DNA from: Cyclobacterium marinum DSM 745
GTDB lineage: Bacteria > Bacteroidota > Bacteroidia > Cytophagales > Cyclobacteriaceae
DNA length: 64,000 bases
Assembly (NCBI RefSeq): GCF_000222485.1
Contig: NC_015914.1
Span: forward strand, 5,066,001-5,130,000
Reading direction: 5' to 3'
In this document: one piece after another, positions 26,995 to 35,645 of the stretch
How positions within the stretch are numbered: the first letter of the stretch is position 1
How the letters are laid out: each line of letters opens with the position of its first letter
Translations under genes and position numbers: made by a program
Notes under the pieces: generated by a model
The model's database searches: none
What the model was told of the DNA's origin: nothing
What the model saw: only the letters and a program-made list of their open reading frames with translations

Positions 26995-27699
26995 ATGGAA
27001 AATATCATTTCATTAGAACATGTAACCAAGAAATTTGAAGTTGGTGATGGTTACTTCACCGCTTTAAATGATGTTTCATTATCATTTAAAACCGGAGAAT
27101 TCGCAGGCTTTGTAGGACCGAGTGGTTCAGGAAAAACCACACTATTAAATATCATTGGCTCCCTGGATAGTCCCACAGACGGAAAGGCAATGGTAATGGG
27201 AAAAGACATTGCTATATTAAGTCACAAGGCTTCGGCCAACCTAAGGAATCTCCACATTGGTTTTATTTTTCAGGTTTTTAACCTTCTTCCAGTATATACG
27301 GTCTTTGAAAATGTAGAATTTGCTCTGCTTTTGCAGGATGTACCAAAAGAAACAAGGAAAAAGGAAGTAATGGAAGCTTTAGATTGGGTTGGCTTAGAAA
27401 AGATGGCTCATAAAAAGCCTGACAAATTATCCGGTGGGGAAGGGCAAAGGGTGGCCATTGCCAGGGCCATGGTGAAAAAGCCAAAAATATTGCTGGCAGA
27501 TGAACCCACAGCCAACTTGGACTCAGCCAATGCACATGCCATTTTAAAAACCATGAAAAATTTGAACAAAGAATTGGGGACAACCTTCCTGTTTTCAACA
27601 CATGATGAAAAAGTCATGACTTATCTTGATCGTACGGTATCTTTAAAAGATGGAAAAGTTGTTTCAGATGTAATAAATAGCCAAACCTTTCAATCATGA
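26995..27699 (+). CDS. LolD/MacB-type ABC transporter ATP-binding protein
   Basis: The 234-residue nucleotide-binding domain has Walker A GPSGSGKTT, Q-loop FIFQVFNLLP, signature LSGGEGQR (Glu where LSGGQ is usual), Walker B ILLADEPTANLD and the H-loop STHDE. The short length and NLLPVYTVFENV stretch place it in the LolD/MacB/FtsE group, which drives extraction or mechanotransmission through FtsX-fold permeases rather than channel transport. It overlaps the first permease gene by four bases. It presumably powers the permeases encoded at 27696-28853, 28850-30124 and possibly 30950-32107. Confidence 0.93.
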   Translation: MENIISLEHVTKKFEVGDGYFTALNDVSLSFKTGEFAGFVGPSGSGKTTLLNIIGSLDSPTDGKAMVMGKDIAILSHKASANLRNLHIGFIFQVFNLLPVYTVFENVEFALLLQDVPKETRKKEVMEALDWVGLEKMAHKKPDKLSGGEGQRVAIARAMVKKPKILLADEPTANLDSANAHAILKTMKNLNKELGTTFLFSTHDEKVMTYLDRTVSLKDGKVVSDVINSQTFQS

Positions 27700-28853
27700 A
27701 GTTGGCCTTAATACTTGCCTATAAAAATCTTATTGGTTCAGGTTTGAGAACCTGGCTGAATGTTGGAATTCTAGCCTTTACCTTTATCCTTATTCTTTTC
27801 TATAACGGTTTGTTGGATGGTTGGAATAACCAGGCCAAACGGGCTTCAATTGAATGGGAATATGGTTATGGTGAATTGCGTGCTGCAAACTATGATCCCT
27901 ATGATCCTTTCTCCATACAAGATGGGCACCAATCTTATCAACCGGAGGAATTTAAAATGCTGACACCCATTTTGATTCGACAGGCCTCGATTTATCCAAA
28001 TGGGAGGATGCTTTCTATTTCGCTTAAAGGGATACCGAATGATCAAAAGTTACTGAAATTACCCACATCATTTTTAAGCCCTGAGCAAGCTAAAATCCCT
28101 GTAATCATAGGCAAACGAATGGCAGCAACTGCCCATTTAGAAGAAGGTGATGAAGTTCTGTTGCGTTGGAGAGATAAACATGGAACGTTTGATGCATTGG
28201 AAGTAACCATTGTTAAAATTTTTGATTCAGATGTGGGTAGTATTGATTCCGGACAAATGTGGATAGCTTTGGCTCAACTTCAGGAAATGACAGGTTTAAA
28301 AGATAAAGCCAGCTATTTTGTCGCCAATAGTAATTATTCGCATCAAAAAAGAAACGGCTGGAGGTTTTTCCCCCAAGAGACACTACTGGAGGATATAAAT
28401 AAACTAATTGCATCTAAAAAAATATCCGGTTCAATAATGTATTTATTGCTTTTGACCATTGCATTATTGGCCATATTTGATACCCAGGTGTTGTCTGTTT
28501 TTCGTAGGCAAAAAGAGATTGGCACCTACATCGCATTAGGAATGACACGTATGCAGGTAGTAGGTTTGTTTACAGTTGAAGGAAGTATGTACAGTCTTCT
28601 TGCCATGCTCATGGGAGCCCTGATAGGAATACCTATTCTTAGCATTCTAGCCATCAATGGTATTTCATTTCCGGAAGTAACGCAAGGCATGGGAGTGACC
28701 ATGGCTGAAAGGATTTTCCCTGTTTTTAGCCTTCAGCTAATTGCAGGTACAATGATTTTATTAATTATTTCAGCAACAATAGTTAGCTTTTTACCTGCTA
28801 AAAAAATAGCCAATATGAATCCAGTTGAAGCCTTAAAAGGAAAGTTACAATGA
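27696..28853 (+). CDS. FtsX/LolCE-type ABC permease, copy A
   Basis: The 385-residue permease has TM1 near residues 20-40 (TWLNVGILAFTFILILFYNGLLDGW), a periplasmic domain of about 210 residues (MacB-PCD-like, with NGRMLSISLKGIP and RWRDKHGTFDA) and three C-terminal helices from about residue 245 (IMYLLLLTIALLAIFDTQVLSVFRRQKEIGTYIALGMTRMQVVGLF...). The RRQKEIGTYIALGMT coupling helix is diagnostic of the family, as is the final MNPVEALKGKLQ. It overlaps the genes on both sides by four bases. Roughly half its residues match the permease at 30950-32107, with identical flanking motifs, so the two are paralogues. Confidence 0.92.
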   Translation: MKLALILAYKNLIGSGLRTWLNVGILAFTFILILFYNGLLDGWNNQAKRASIEWEYGYGELRAANYDPYDPFSIQDGHQSYQPEEFKMLTPILIRQASIYPNGRMLSISLKGIPNDQKLLKLPTSFLSPEQAKIPVIIGKRMAATAHLEEGDEVLLRWRDKHGTFDALEVTIVKIFDSDVGSIDSGQMWIALAQLQEMTGLKDKASYFVANSNYSHQKRNGWRFFPQETLLEDINKLIASKKISGSIMYLLLLTIALLAIFDTQVLSVFRRQKEIGTYIALGMTRMQVVGLFTVEGSMYSLLAMLMGALIGIPILSILAINGISFPEVTQGMGVTMAERIFPVFSLQLIAGTMILLIISATIVSFLPAKKIANMNPVEALKGKLQ

Positions 28854-30124
28854 TAAAATTTTTGTTTAAAGGGATTATTCGGGACAAAAGCAGAAGCATA
28901 CTTCCAATAGTTGTCATCTCTCTTGGCGTATCACTTACCATTGTGTTAAGTGGTTTTCTAAGTGGTGCAATGACGGATATGATAGATCAAAATGCAAGAT
29001 TTGAAACCGGCCATGTGAAAATCATGTCCAGGGCTTATGCAGAAAATAAAGATCAACTTCCCAATGATTTGGCTTTACTTGGGGTTGACAGTTTGGTTAC
29101 TTACCTAAGATCCAATTATCCGGATTTACAATGGGTTGAAAGAATACGCTTTGGGGGCTTGCTCGATGCTCCTGATGCTGAAGGTGAATCGAAGGGTCAA
29201 GGCCCGGCTGCAGGAATAGCGATTAATTTGTTGGATGCTGCAAGTGGTGAAATAGAGCGGATGAATATAAAAAAAGCCATCGTCTCCGGTGAATTACCGA
29301 AAAATTCCAATGAAGCACTAATTGGGGATGAGTTTGCAAAAAAACTAAAGCTTACAATAGGAGATGAGGTTACCTATTTTGGTACCACAATGAATGGCAG
29401 CATGACATTCCAAAATCTCACTATCAGTGGTACTATTCGCTTCGGTATTTCAGCCATGGATAAAGGAGCCATTTTGCTGGATATTTCTTCAGCTCGGCAA
29501 ATGCTTGATATGCAAAATGGAGCCGGAGAAATACTAGGCTTTTTTGACAATGGTGTTTATAATGATAAAGCGGCTTTGGCATTGGAGAACTCTTTCAACA
29601 ATCAATATGAGAGCAATCCGGATGAATATGCTCCCCGGATGTTTACGCTTCGCTCCCAAAACAATTTAGGAGACTTGCTGGATTATGCGAACAGTATGTC
29701 GGCCATTTTTGTGGTGATTTTTGTCGGAGCTATGTCGGTGGTATTGTGGAATACCGGACTAATAGGTGGGCTTAGACGTTACCAAGAGTTTGGAATACGA
29801 CTAGCCTTAGGAGAGTCAAAAGGTAGAATTTATCGTTCATTAATGTTGGAAGCTACTCTTATAGGAATTATCGGCTCTATGATTGGAACAGGTATTGGTT
29901 TATCTGGTGCTTTTTATTTGCAAAATTATGGAATCAACATCGCAGGTATGGTGGACAACGCCTCCATGATGATGCCGACGGTAATGCGTGCTAAAGTGTC
30001 GCCGAACCTCTATTTTATTGGTTTTATCCCCGGTGTATTTGCAATGGTCTTTGGCAATATGCTTTCCGGTATAGGGATATATAAAAGAGAAACAGCCACT
30101 TTATTTAAAGAGTTGGAAGTATAA
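28850..30124 (+). CDS. FtsX/LolCE-type ABC permease, divergent partner
   Basis: The 424-residue permease has TM1 near 17-38 (SILPIVVISLGVSLTIVLSGFLSGAMTD), a long periplasmic domain (ARFETGHVKIMSRAYAENKDQ...) and C-terminal helices from about residue 280 (NSMSAIFVVIFVGAMSVVLWNTGLIGGLRRYQEFGIRLALGESKGRIYRSLMLEA). The coupling segment RRYQEFGIRLALGE matches FtsX-fold permeases. It differs from copies A and B and is probably the second, LolC-versus-LolE-like subunit of a heterodimer. It starts inside the stop of copy A and is followed 17 bases later by the LolA-like gene. Confidence 0.92.
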   Translation: MIKFLFKGIIRDKSRSILPIVVISLGVSLTIVLSGFLSGAMTDMIDQNARFETGHVKIMSRAYAENKDQLPNDLALLGVDSLVTYLRSNYPDLQWVERIRFGGLLDAPDAEGESKGQGPAAGIAINLLDAASGEIERMNIKKAIVSGELPKNSNEALIGDEFAKKLKLTIGDEVTYFGTTMNGSMTFQNLTISGTIRFGISAMDKGAILLDISSARQMLDMQNGAGEILGFFDNGVYNDKAALALENSFNNQYESNPDEYAPRMFTLRSQNNLGDLLDYANSMSAIFVVIFVGAMSVVLWNTGLIGGLRRYQEFGIRLALGESKGRIYRSLMLEATLIGIIGSMIGTGIGLSGAFYLQNYGINIAGMVDNASMMMPTVMRAKVSPNLYFIGFIPGVFAMVFGNMLSGIGIYKRETATLFKELEV

Positions 30125-30141
30125 AATTAAGATCTAAATTT

Positions 30142-30903
30142 ATGCATATGTTAAGAATTTATAATAGTAGAAAGATTATCTTTTTATCCGGTATTTTAAT
30201 ATTGTGGATAATGCCCAGCCGTGCGCAGGATGCTCAAACCATCCTGGACAAGGTTGATGAAAATATGGTTTCAAAAACAGAAATAACGGAATCTGAAATG
30301 ATCATCAGGGGCAAAAGAAATGTTCAAACCATAGGTTCAAAATCCTATACTGAAGGCAACAAAAAATCTTTTACAGAATACCTTTATCCAGAGCGAGAAA
30401 GAGGAACTAAGATGTTGAAACTGGAAGATCGATTATGGATCTATTCACCATCCACAGACAGGACCATCCAGCTATCAGGTCATATGCTACGGCAATCTGT
30501 TATGGGCTCTGATTTGTCCTATGAAGACATGATGGAAGATCGAAAACTAAAGGAAATATATGATGCGGTCATTGTAGGCGAAGAAAATATTGGTGAAAGA
30601 AAAACTTGGATTTTGGAATTAACAGCTTCTGTAGAAAATGTAAGTTATTACAAGCGAAAAATATGGGTGGATCAGGAAAGATTTATTCCACTAAAAGAGG
30701 AATTGTTTGCGAAAAGTGGTCAACTCCTAAAAAAAACAACAATGTCAGACATTTCGCAAATTGACGGTCGTTGGTACCCAAGAAAAGTAAATTTTAAGGA
30801 TGTGCTGAAGTCGGGTAATGGAACGGATTTTATTATTAAAGAAATTCAATTCAATCCAACCATCCCTCCTTATATTTTCACAAAGGCCTCCCTAAAAAAA
30901 TAA
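30142..30903 (+). CDS. LolA-like periplasmic outer-membrane lipoprotein-sorting protein
   Basis: This 253-residue protein has a signal peptide (about 1-28, ILILWIMPSRAQDA) and the LolA_like fold seen in proteins labelled outer-membrane lipoprotein-sorting protein: AQTILDKVDENMVSKTEITESEMIIRGKR, then KKSFTEYLYPERERGTKMLKLEDRLWIYSPSTDRTIQLSGHMLRQSVMGSDLSYEDMM, then IWVDQERFIPLKEELFAKSGQLLKKTTMSDI. The half-barrel fold binds acyl chains in the periplasm. No lipobox is present, so it should be soluble. Lying between permease genes, it likely carries the substrate released by the ABC complex to the outer membrane. Housekeeping LolA is shorter and differs, so this is a dedicated carrier. Confidence 0.88.
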   Translation: MHMLRIYNSRKIIFLSGILILWIMPSRAQDAQTILDKVDENMVSKTEITESEMIIRGKRNVQTIGSKSYTEGNKKSFTEYLYPERERGTKMLKLEDRLWIYSPSTDRTIQLSGHMLRQSVMGSDLSYEDMMEDRKLKEIYDAVIVGEENIGERKTWILELTASVENVSYYKRKIWVDQERFIPLKEELFAKSGQLLKKTTMSDISQIDGRWYPRKVNFKDVLKSGNGTDFIIKEIQFNPTIPPYIFTKASLKK

Positions 30904-30949
30904 TCAGGAAATTTAACCTGAATATTAAATTGTCAATTATAATGTTCCA

Positions 30950-32107
30950 ATGAAACTATCCTTTCAACTTGCCTATAGAAACCTAATTGGCGCCGGGTTA
31001 AGAACTTGGCTTAACGTAGGCATTTTGACATTTACTTTTTTGGTTATTCTTTTCTATAATGGTTTGTTGGATGGCTGGAACTTACAGGCAAAAAGAGATG
31101 CGATTAATTGGGAATTTGGTTGCGGACAATTTCATTACAAGGATTATGACCCTTATAACCCATTTAGTCTGCAAGAGGCACATGGTAAATTTGATGAAAT
31201 TAACACAAAAGGATTGACTCCTTTATTGATGCGACCTGCAACAATTTACCCTAATGGCCGAATGATGGCCATTACTTTAAAAGGCCTTCCCAAAGCCCAA
31301 CGACTGCTAAAAATACCTGTCAATCAATTGAATAATCTTGAGGAAACCATACCCGTGGCCATTGCCAAAAGAATGGCAAGGGCCGCAAAACTTTCCTTAG
31401 GAGATGAAATAAGCTTACGCTGGAGGGATAAAAATGGCACTTTCGATGCAGAAAACGTGAAGGTGGCTGCTATTTTTAATACCACGATAAGTTCAGTGGA
31501 TCAAGGTCAAATTTGGATGACTTTGGAAGACTTATGGGAGATTACAGCAATGTACAACGAAGCAACCATTTTGATTGCTGATCTACCTAGGCCTGATAAC
31601 CTTTTTGAGGATTGGAATTATGTGAGTCAAGAAGGGTTATTACAAAACATAAACGACATAATTGAAGTAGAAAGAGCCAGTGCAAAAATTATTTATTTCA
31701 TATTATTAAGCATTGCTTTGTTGGCGATTTTTGATACTCAAGTGTTATCTGTATTTCGGAGACAAAAAGAAATTGGGACCTATATTGCCTTGGGAATGAC
31801 AAAGAATGAAGTCGCAGGACTTTTTACTCTCGAAGGCTGTATGTACAGTTTATTTTCCATGTTGCTTGGTACACTAATTGGATCGCCTTTATTTAGCTAC
31901 CTGTCTCATAAGGGGATTTCCTTCGGGTCCGTGACAGCGGACATGGGGATAGGTTTGGGAGATAAGATTTATCCATCTTTTAGTTTTTCACTTTTGATTT
32001 CTTCAGCCTTTATTGTAATAATTTCTGCTACAATAGTTAGCTTTATTCCTGCTCGTAAGATAGTTACAATGAATCCTATAGATGCTTTAAAAGGTAAACT
32101 TCAATGA
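30950..32107 (+). CDS. FtsX/LolCE-type ABC permease, copy B (paralogue of copy A)
   Basis: This 385-residue permease has the same length as copy A (27696-28853) and near-identical start (RNLIGAGLRTWLNVGIL), coupling helix (FDTQVLSVFRRQKEIGTYIALGMT) and end (MNPIDALKGKLQ). Differences concentrate in the periplasmic domain, about residues 60-240. It lies 46 bases after the LolA-like gene and ends the locus; no second ATPase gene accompanies it. It could replace copy A in an alternative complex with the same ATPase and the 424-residue partner, broadening substrate choice (inference). Confidence 0.92.
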   Translation: MKLSFQLAYRNLIGAGLRTWLNVGILTFTFLVILFYNGLLDGWNLQAKRDAINWEFGCGQFHYKDYDPYNPFSLQEAHGKFDEINTKGLTPLLMRPATIYPNGRMMAITLKGLPKAQRLLKIPVNQLNNLEETIPVAIAKRMARAAKLSLGDEISLRWRDKNGTFDAENVKVAAIFNTTISSVDQGQIWMTLEDLWEITAMYNEATILIADLPRPDNLFEDWNYVSQEGLLQNINDIIEVERASAKIIYFILLSIALLAIFDTQVLSVFRRQKEIGTYIALGMTKNEVAGLFTLEGCMYSLFSMLLGTLIGSPLFSYLSHKGISFGSVTADMGIGLGDKIYPSFSFSLLISSAFIVIISATIVSFIPARKIVTMNPIDALKGKLQ

Positions 32108-32854
32108 GAGGTAAAATACCTTTTAGAATTATAATTTCAGTCAAAATCAATGATCATCTCTATACCTATTTAAATTCTAAGTTTGTTTGCTATTCAATCC
32201 TATGTAACCAATGGGTTAGCATTTGCAAGACAAGCTCTTTAATGATAAAATTTGTGTAGGATGGGTTGAAAAATTGATGTTTAAGGATACTAAAATACCA
32301 CTGATTGGAAACTTAAAAAATTGGGACAATAAGTCAGTTGGAGGAAATTCTAACTTCCTCATAAGGCCAAACCGGACCTCGAAGGTTTACATCCGCAATC
32401 GAACGTTAAAAGATTGAAGCAATGAGGCAATGAATTAAAATCGATTTTCTTATCTCATTGCAAAATCATCTGGTTCGGGAATTTTTTTTAGTTTAACTTT
32501 ACCTTTAAAACTACTGTTGACCATTTAGTTATTATGGAAAACAATAGGAATGGCGAAAAGGTATGGGTTTTCTGCTATAAAGGAAAACTTAATGGTTATT
32601 GGGTGAGTATATTCAATGGTAATTGAATAATTCATAAGTTAATTGAGTCATTTTCACCTAAAAATTATACTGAAATAAAACTGAGAATAGATCATTCTTT
32701 TGGAGAAGCTCAAATTTTATCCTTTATCGTACAAAACATAAAGAAGGGGCTTTCATTCTGCAATTAGATTAACCTACTTGTAAGTGAAGCACTATTTTGA
32801 AAAGAAGTGAGTAATAGATTTATTATCGATCAAAAGAAAAATTTTATTTAATCA
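32108..32854. other. Intergenic region with one interrupted reading frame
   Basis: This 747-base stretch lies between the ABC locus and the sensor kinase. Apart from the interrupted frame at 32534-32767, a short open frame at 32223-32417 has poor composition and no recognisable features. No convincing terminator follows the permease; only a 4-bp stem (GGTA/TACC) with TTTT lies just after its stop. Confidence 0.6.
32534..32767 (+). pseudogene. Small reading frame interrupted by one in-frame TGA
   Basis: From ATG at 32534 the frame reads 30 sensible codons (MENNRNGEKVWVFCYKGKLN...), meets TGA at 32624-32626, and continues in the same frame for 46 codons to TAG at 32765. The second part (for example NYTEIKLRIDHSFGEAQILS) is protein-like. 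It could be a recently broken gene of about 77 codons, two tiny genes, or chance. I do not recognise the family. Confidence 0.4.
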
Positions 32855-34561
32855 ATGAAAAGCTTAAGGTCATGGATAATCTTATTAATCAATTCTTTGG
32901 TGTTTTTGGTTGTGGTTACCCTTTCAATTTTTTCCTATAAAGAATTTAAAAATGCTCTTGATGAAAGGGTATTACTTCAACTTTCCTCTATAAAAAAACT
33001 GAAGCGAATTCAACTTGAAGCTTTTTTACAAGCGGAAATGGATGAGTTTAAAAAACAATTGAGCCAAGGATCTGCCGATTCCATTTCAAATCCATACAGT
33101 TTAATTGCTGAAGAGGTTGATATTCAGTGTTTGCAAGACAAGTTGAATTTAATTCCAAATGGAGAAAGTTTTTTTGATATTACTTCATGTGCAAGAAGAG
33201 GGGTTGTAAAACTAGCCATGATAAAAAAGGAAGGAAATAAAATTCAACAGATTCAGTGTATCAATTCTGATGCGATACAGGAAATTCTGATGGAGCGAAC
33301 AGGAATGGGAGAGAGTGGTGAAACATATTTAGTAGGTAGAGATTTCCGTATGCGTTCTCTTTCCAGATTTATGCCCGATACACCTCCAGGTCAAATAAAA
33401 GCATCCACATTGGGAGCTAAACACGCTTTGCAAGGAATTAATGGTTTTGGTATAATTGATGATTATCGGGGTATATCCGTTTACAGTTCGTATCATAAAC
33501 TAGACATTGCTAATCTAGACTGGGCCATATTATCTGAAATTGATGTAAAAGAGGTAACCGCCCCACTTTTGATAATGAGAAATAAACTTTTCCTGATTTC
33601 ATTTTTAGTGTTACTTTTTGCTTTAACGTTTTCATTTTTAATTACTGTGGTATTGTCCAAACCACTATTAAAAATGAGACTATTCCTCAATTTTATGACC
33701 CGTGGAAATTATGATTTTAATATTGAAAATGATTATCAGACTAAGGAGATAAAAGAAATGTTTGTGGCATTAAAAAAGCTTCAAAAATCTATTCGAGAGG
33801 CCATTTATTTTTCTGCGGAAATTGGGAACATGAACATGAAAGCAAAGTACGAGCTTTCAGGGGAAGGGGATGTATTGGGGAAATCTCTGATGGTGATGCA
33901 GAAGAAATTAATGGAATATGAAAATGCAGAAAAGATAAGTCGGTTGATGGCGAAGAAATCATTAATTGAAGGACAAGAAAATGAAAGGAAGCGATTGTCT
34001 AAAGATTTGCATGATGGAGTTGGTCCCTTACTTACTAGTCTCAAGTTGATGGTGCAGACCTCTGAATTATCTTCATGTGATAAAAAAAAGATCAATACAG
34101 TAGTGGATGGCACTATTGATGAAATTCGGAGAATGACCTATAATTTGATGCCATCTGTATTGGTTGATTTTGGGGTAGGTAGAGCTTTGGCTAGTTTTAT
34201 AGAAAGAATGAAAAAATCCAGTGGAATAGAAATTGTCTATGATGATGCAACCAAAGGCAGAGCGGGAAGGTTAAGTATGGATTTGGATATTTGTATTTTT
34301 AGGGTTAGTCAGGAATTGATCAACAATACTTTGAAACATGCTCATGCAAAAAAAATCACAATATCTTTGACTGAATTTAATGATAAAATTTCATTGTATT
34401 ACCTGGATGATGGAAAAGGCTTTGACCCCAAAACTATTAAATATGGAGCCGGTCTAAGAAATATTAGGGAAAGAGTTGAAATATTTAATGGCTATCTTAG
34501 TATTAGTTCTGACCATAACGGTACCGAAGTGGAAGTTGAAATACCATTGAAAGATGAATAA
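32855..34561 (+). CDS. Cache-domain sensor histidine kinase (NarX/LiaS-like, HisKA_3)
   Basis: The 568-residue membrane kinase has TM1 at about 7-28, an extracytoplasmic sensing domain (about 30-243) with the Cache-like GMGESGETYLVGRDFRMRS motif, TM2 at about 244-268, a HAMP-like linker, a HisKA_3 dimerisation domain with ERKRLSKDLHDGVGPLLTSLKLM (phosphoacceptor His386) and a HATPase domain (ELINNTLKHAHAKKI N-box, DDGKGFDP G1 box, GAGLRNIRERVE G2 box). It overlaps the NarL-type regulator by eight bases, so the two form a coupled pair. Its signal is unknown; double-Cache domains usually bind small molecules such as carboxylates or amino acids. Confidence 0.93.
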   Translation: MKSLRSWIILLINSLVFLVVVTLSIFSYKEFKNALDERVLLQLSSIKKLKRIQLEAFLQAEMDEFKKQLSQGSADSISNPYSLIAEEVDIQCLQDKLNLIPNGESFFDITSCARRGVVKLAMIKKEGNKIQQIQCINSDAIQEILMERTGMGESGETYLVGRDFRMRSLSRFMPDTPPGQIKASTLGAKHALQGINGFGIIDDYRGISVYSSYHKLDIANLDWAILSEIDVKEVTAPLLIMRNKLFLISFLVLLFALTFSFLITVVLSKPLLKMRLFLNFMTRGNYDFNIENDYQTKEIKEMFVALKKLQKSIREAIYFSAEIGNMNMKAKYELSGEGDVLGKSLMVMQKKLMEYENAEKISRLMAKKSLIEGQENERKRLSKDLHDGVGPLLTSLKLMVQTSELSSCDKKKINTVVDGTIDEIRRMTYNLMPSVLVDFGVGRALASFIERMKKSSGIEIVYDDATKGRAGRLSMDLDICIFRVSQELINNTLKHAHAKKITISLTEFNDKISLYYLDDGKGFDPKTIKYGAGLRNIRERVEIFNGYLSISSDHNGTEVEVEIPLKDE

Positions 34562-35186
34562 ATACAAAATTGCAATTGTTGATGATCACCAGTTATTCCG
34601 AGATGGAATACATTCCCTATTGTCAAAACAGGAAAATTTTGAAGTGGTAATTAGTTCAGAAAATGGTAAAGATTTTTTTAAAAAGCTTAAAAAAGGGATA
34701 CATCCCGATTTACTTTTACTTGATTTGACGATGCCAGAAATGAACGGATTTGAGGTTTTGGTAAAATTGAAAAAAAAGTATCCCAGCATCAAAGCAATTG
34801 CTATTTCCATGCATGATGATGGAAACTATATCATGCAATCCATAAGGGGAGGGGCTTATGGATATTTATTAAAAAATACTGATGAGGAGGAATTGCTTTT
34901 GGCAATAGACACGGTGTTAAAAGGAAACAAATACTTTAATCAGGATATTTCACAGCGGATGATTAATATCATGTCCTTAGAAGGAGTTAGCCCTAAAAAG
35001 CTATCCCCCAAGGAAATGGAAATATTAAAATTAATTGCCGATGGTCAAACCACGAAAGAAATAGCACATAAACTATTTATTAGTACCAGAACAGTTGAGA
35101 CCCATAGAAATAATATGATGAAAAAGCTGGATGTGAAAAATACCCCTGAACTTATCAATAAAGCTGCTCAACTAAATTTACTATAA
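34554..35186 (+). CDS. NarL/LuxR-family response regulator
   Basis: The 210-residue protein has a receiver domain (about 1-120, acidic pocket IVDDH, phosphoacceptor Asp57 in LLLLDLTMPEMNG, conserved Ser/Thr in AISMHDD and Lys in YLLKNT) and a C-terminal LuxR HTH (about 145-210, LSPKEMEILKLIADGQTTKEIAHKLFISTRTVETHRNNMMKKLDV). It is translationally coupled to the Cache kinase. Eight bases after its stop lies a 7-2-7 inverted heptamer resembling NarL-type sites, upstream of the small repeat protein, which is therefore a candidate target gene. Confidence 0.95.
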   Translation: MNKYKIAIVDDHQLFRDGIHSLLSKQENFEVVISSENGKDFFKKLKKGIHPDLLLLDLTMPEMNGFEVLVKLKKKYPSIKAIAISMHDDGNYIMQSIRGGAYGYLLKNTDEEELLLAIDTVLKGNKYFNQDISQRMINIMSLEGVSPKKLSPKEMEILKLIADGQTTKEIAHKLFISTRTVETHRNNMMKKLDVKNTPELINKAAQLNLL

Positions 35187-35194
35187 TTTTAACC

Positions 35195-35210
35195 TACGTA
35201 TTTATACGGA
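35195..35210. promoter_or_regulatory. Candidate NarL-type 7-2-7 operator
   Basis: TACGTAT-TT-ATACGGA contains the perfect core dyad CGTAT-TT-ATACG. Two inverted heptamers separated by two bases are the classical arrangement for NarL-group regulators. It lies directly after the regulator gene and 116 bases before the ATG of the repeat protein. A 7-bp hairpin (ACGGATG/CATCCGT, 35206-35224) overlaps it and offers an alternative reading. Confidence 0.4.
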
Positions 35211-35326
35211 TGTTTCTCATCCGTTATTCATCTTATTATAATTTACCGATTTTCTTAGAGTATCTCCAGAGACTGTTTAGCGTTAAATTTACTATAAATA
35301 AGACACTAACAAAAAAAGGTATACCT

Positions 35327-35626
35327 ATGAAAAGTTTAATATTTGCATTCGCATTTTTAACCATAGCAACAGTTGGATTTTCACAAACTGATAATGATTT
35401 AAAAGGTCCAGCTGCAAAAAATTATAAACCTTGGCAACAAGAGGATAAAGCTCCTGCCATAAAGGTTTATACTTCAGAAACTGCAACCAAACTACAAGGA
35501 CCTTCCGCGAAAAATAAAAAAACTTGGGAACTTGAAACCAAGAATTACCAAGAAACAGCCTTGGTTACAACAAGACCAAGAGTAACCGGACCTAAAGCAA
35601 AAAATGCTAAAGTTTGGAGTAACTAA
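35327..35626 (+). CDS. Small secreted protein with three GPxAKNxKxW repeats
   Basis: This 99-residue protein has a clear signal peptide (MKSLIFAFAFLTIATVGFSQ), so the mature form is about 79 residues. It contains three copies of a motif: GPAAKNYKPW (27-36), GPSAKNKKTW (58-67) and GPKAKNAKVW (88-97), each preceded by a hydrophobic-polar pair (LK, LQ, VT) and spaced 30-31 residues apart by low-complexity linkers. The mature part is basic. I recognise no family or function. The ATG at 35327 is chosen because it gives the signal peptide; an upstream extension does not. It lies downstream of the NarL-type pair behind a candidate binding site and ends at its own terminator, so it may be the main output of that pair (inference). 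Confidence 0.85.
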   Translation: MKSLIFAFAFLTIATVGFSQTDNDLKGPAAKNYKPWQQEDKAPAIKVYTSETATKLQGPSAKNKKTWELETKNYQETALVTTRPRVTGPKAKNAKVWSN

Positions 35627-35645
35627 AAAAGAACATATCAGATTT

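Noticed and set aside
32223..32417. Open frame of 64 codons after the ABC locus
   Set aside because: It has no signal, motif or family resemblance, poor composition for a gene, a TTG-type start and lies in an otherwise non-coding AT-rich gap.
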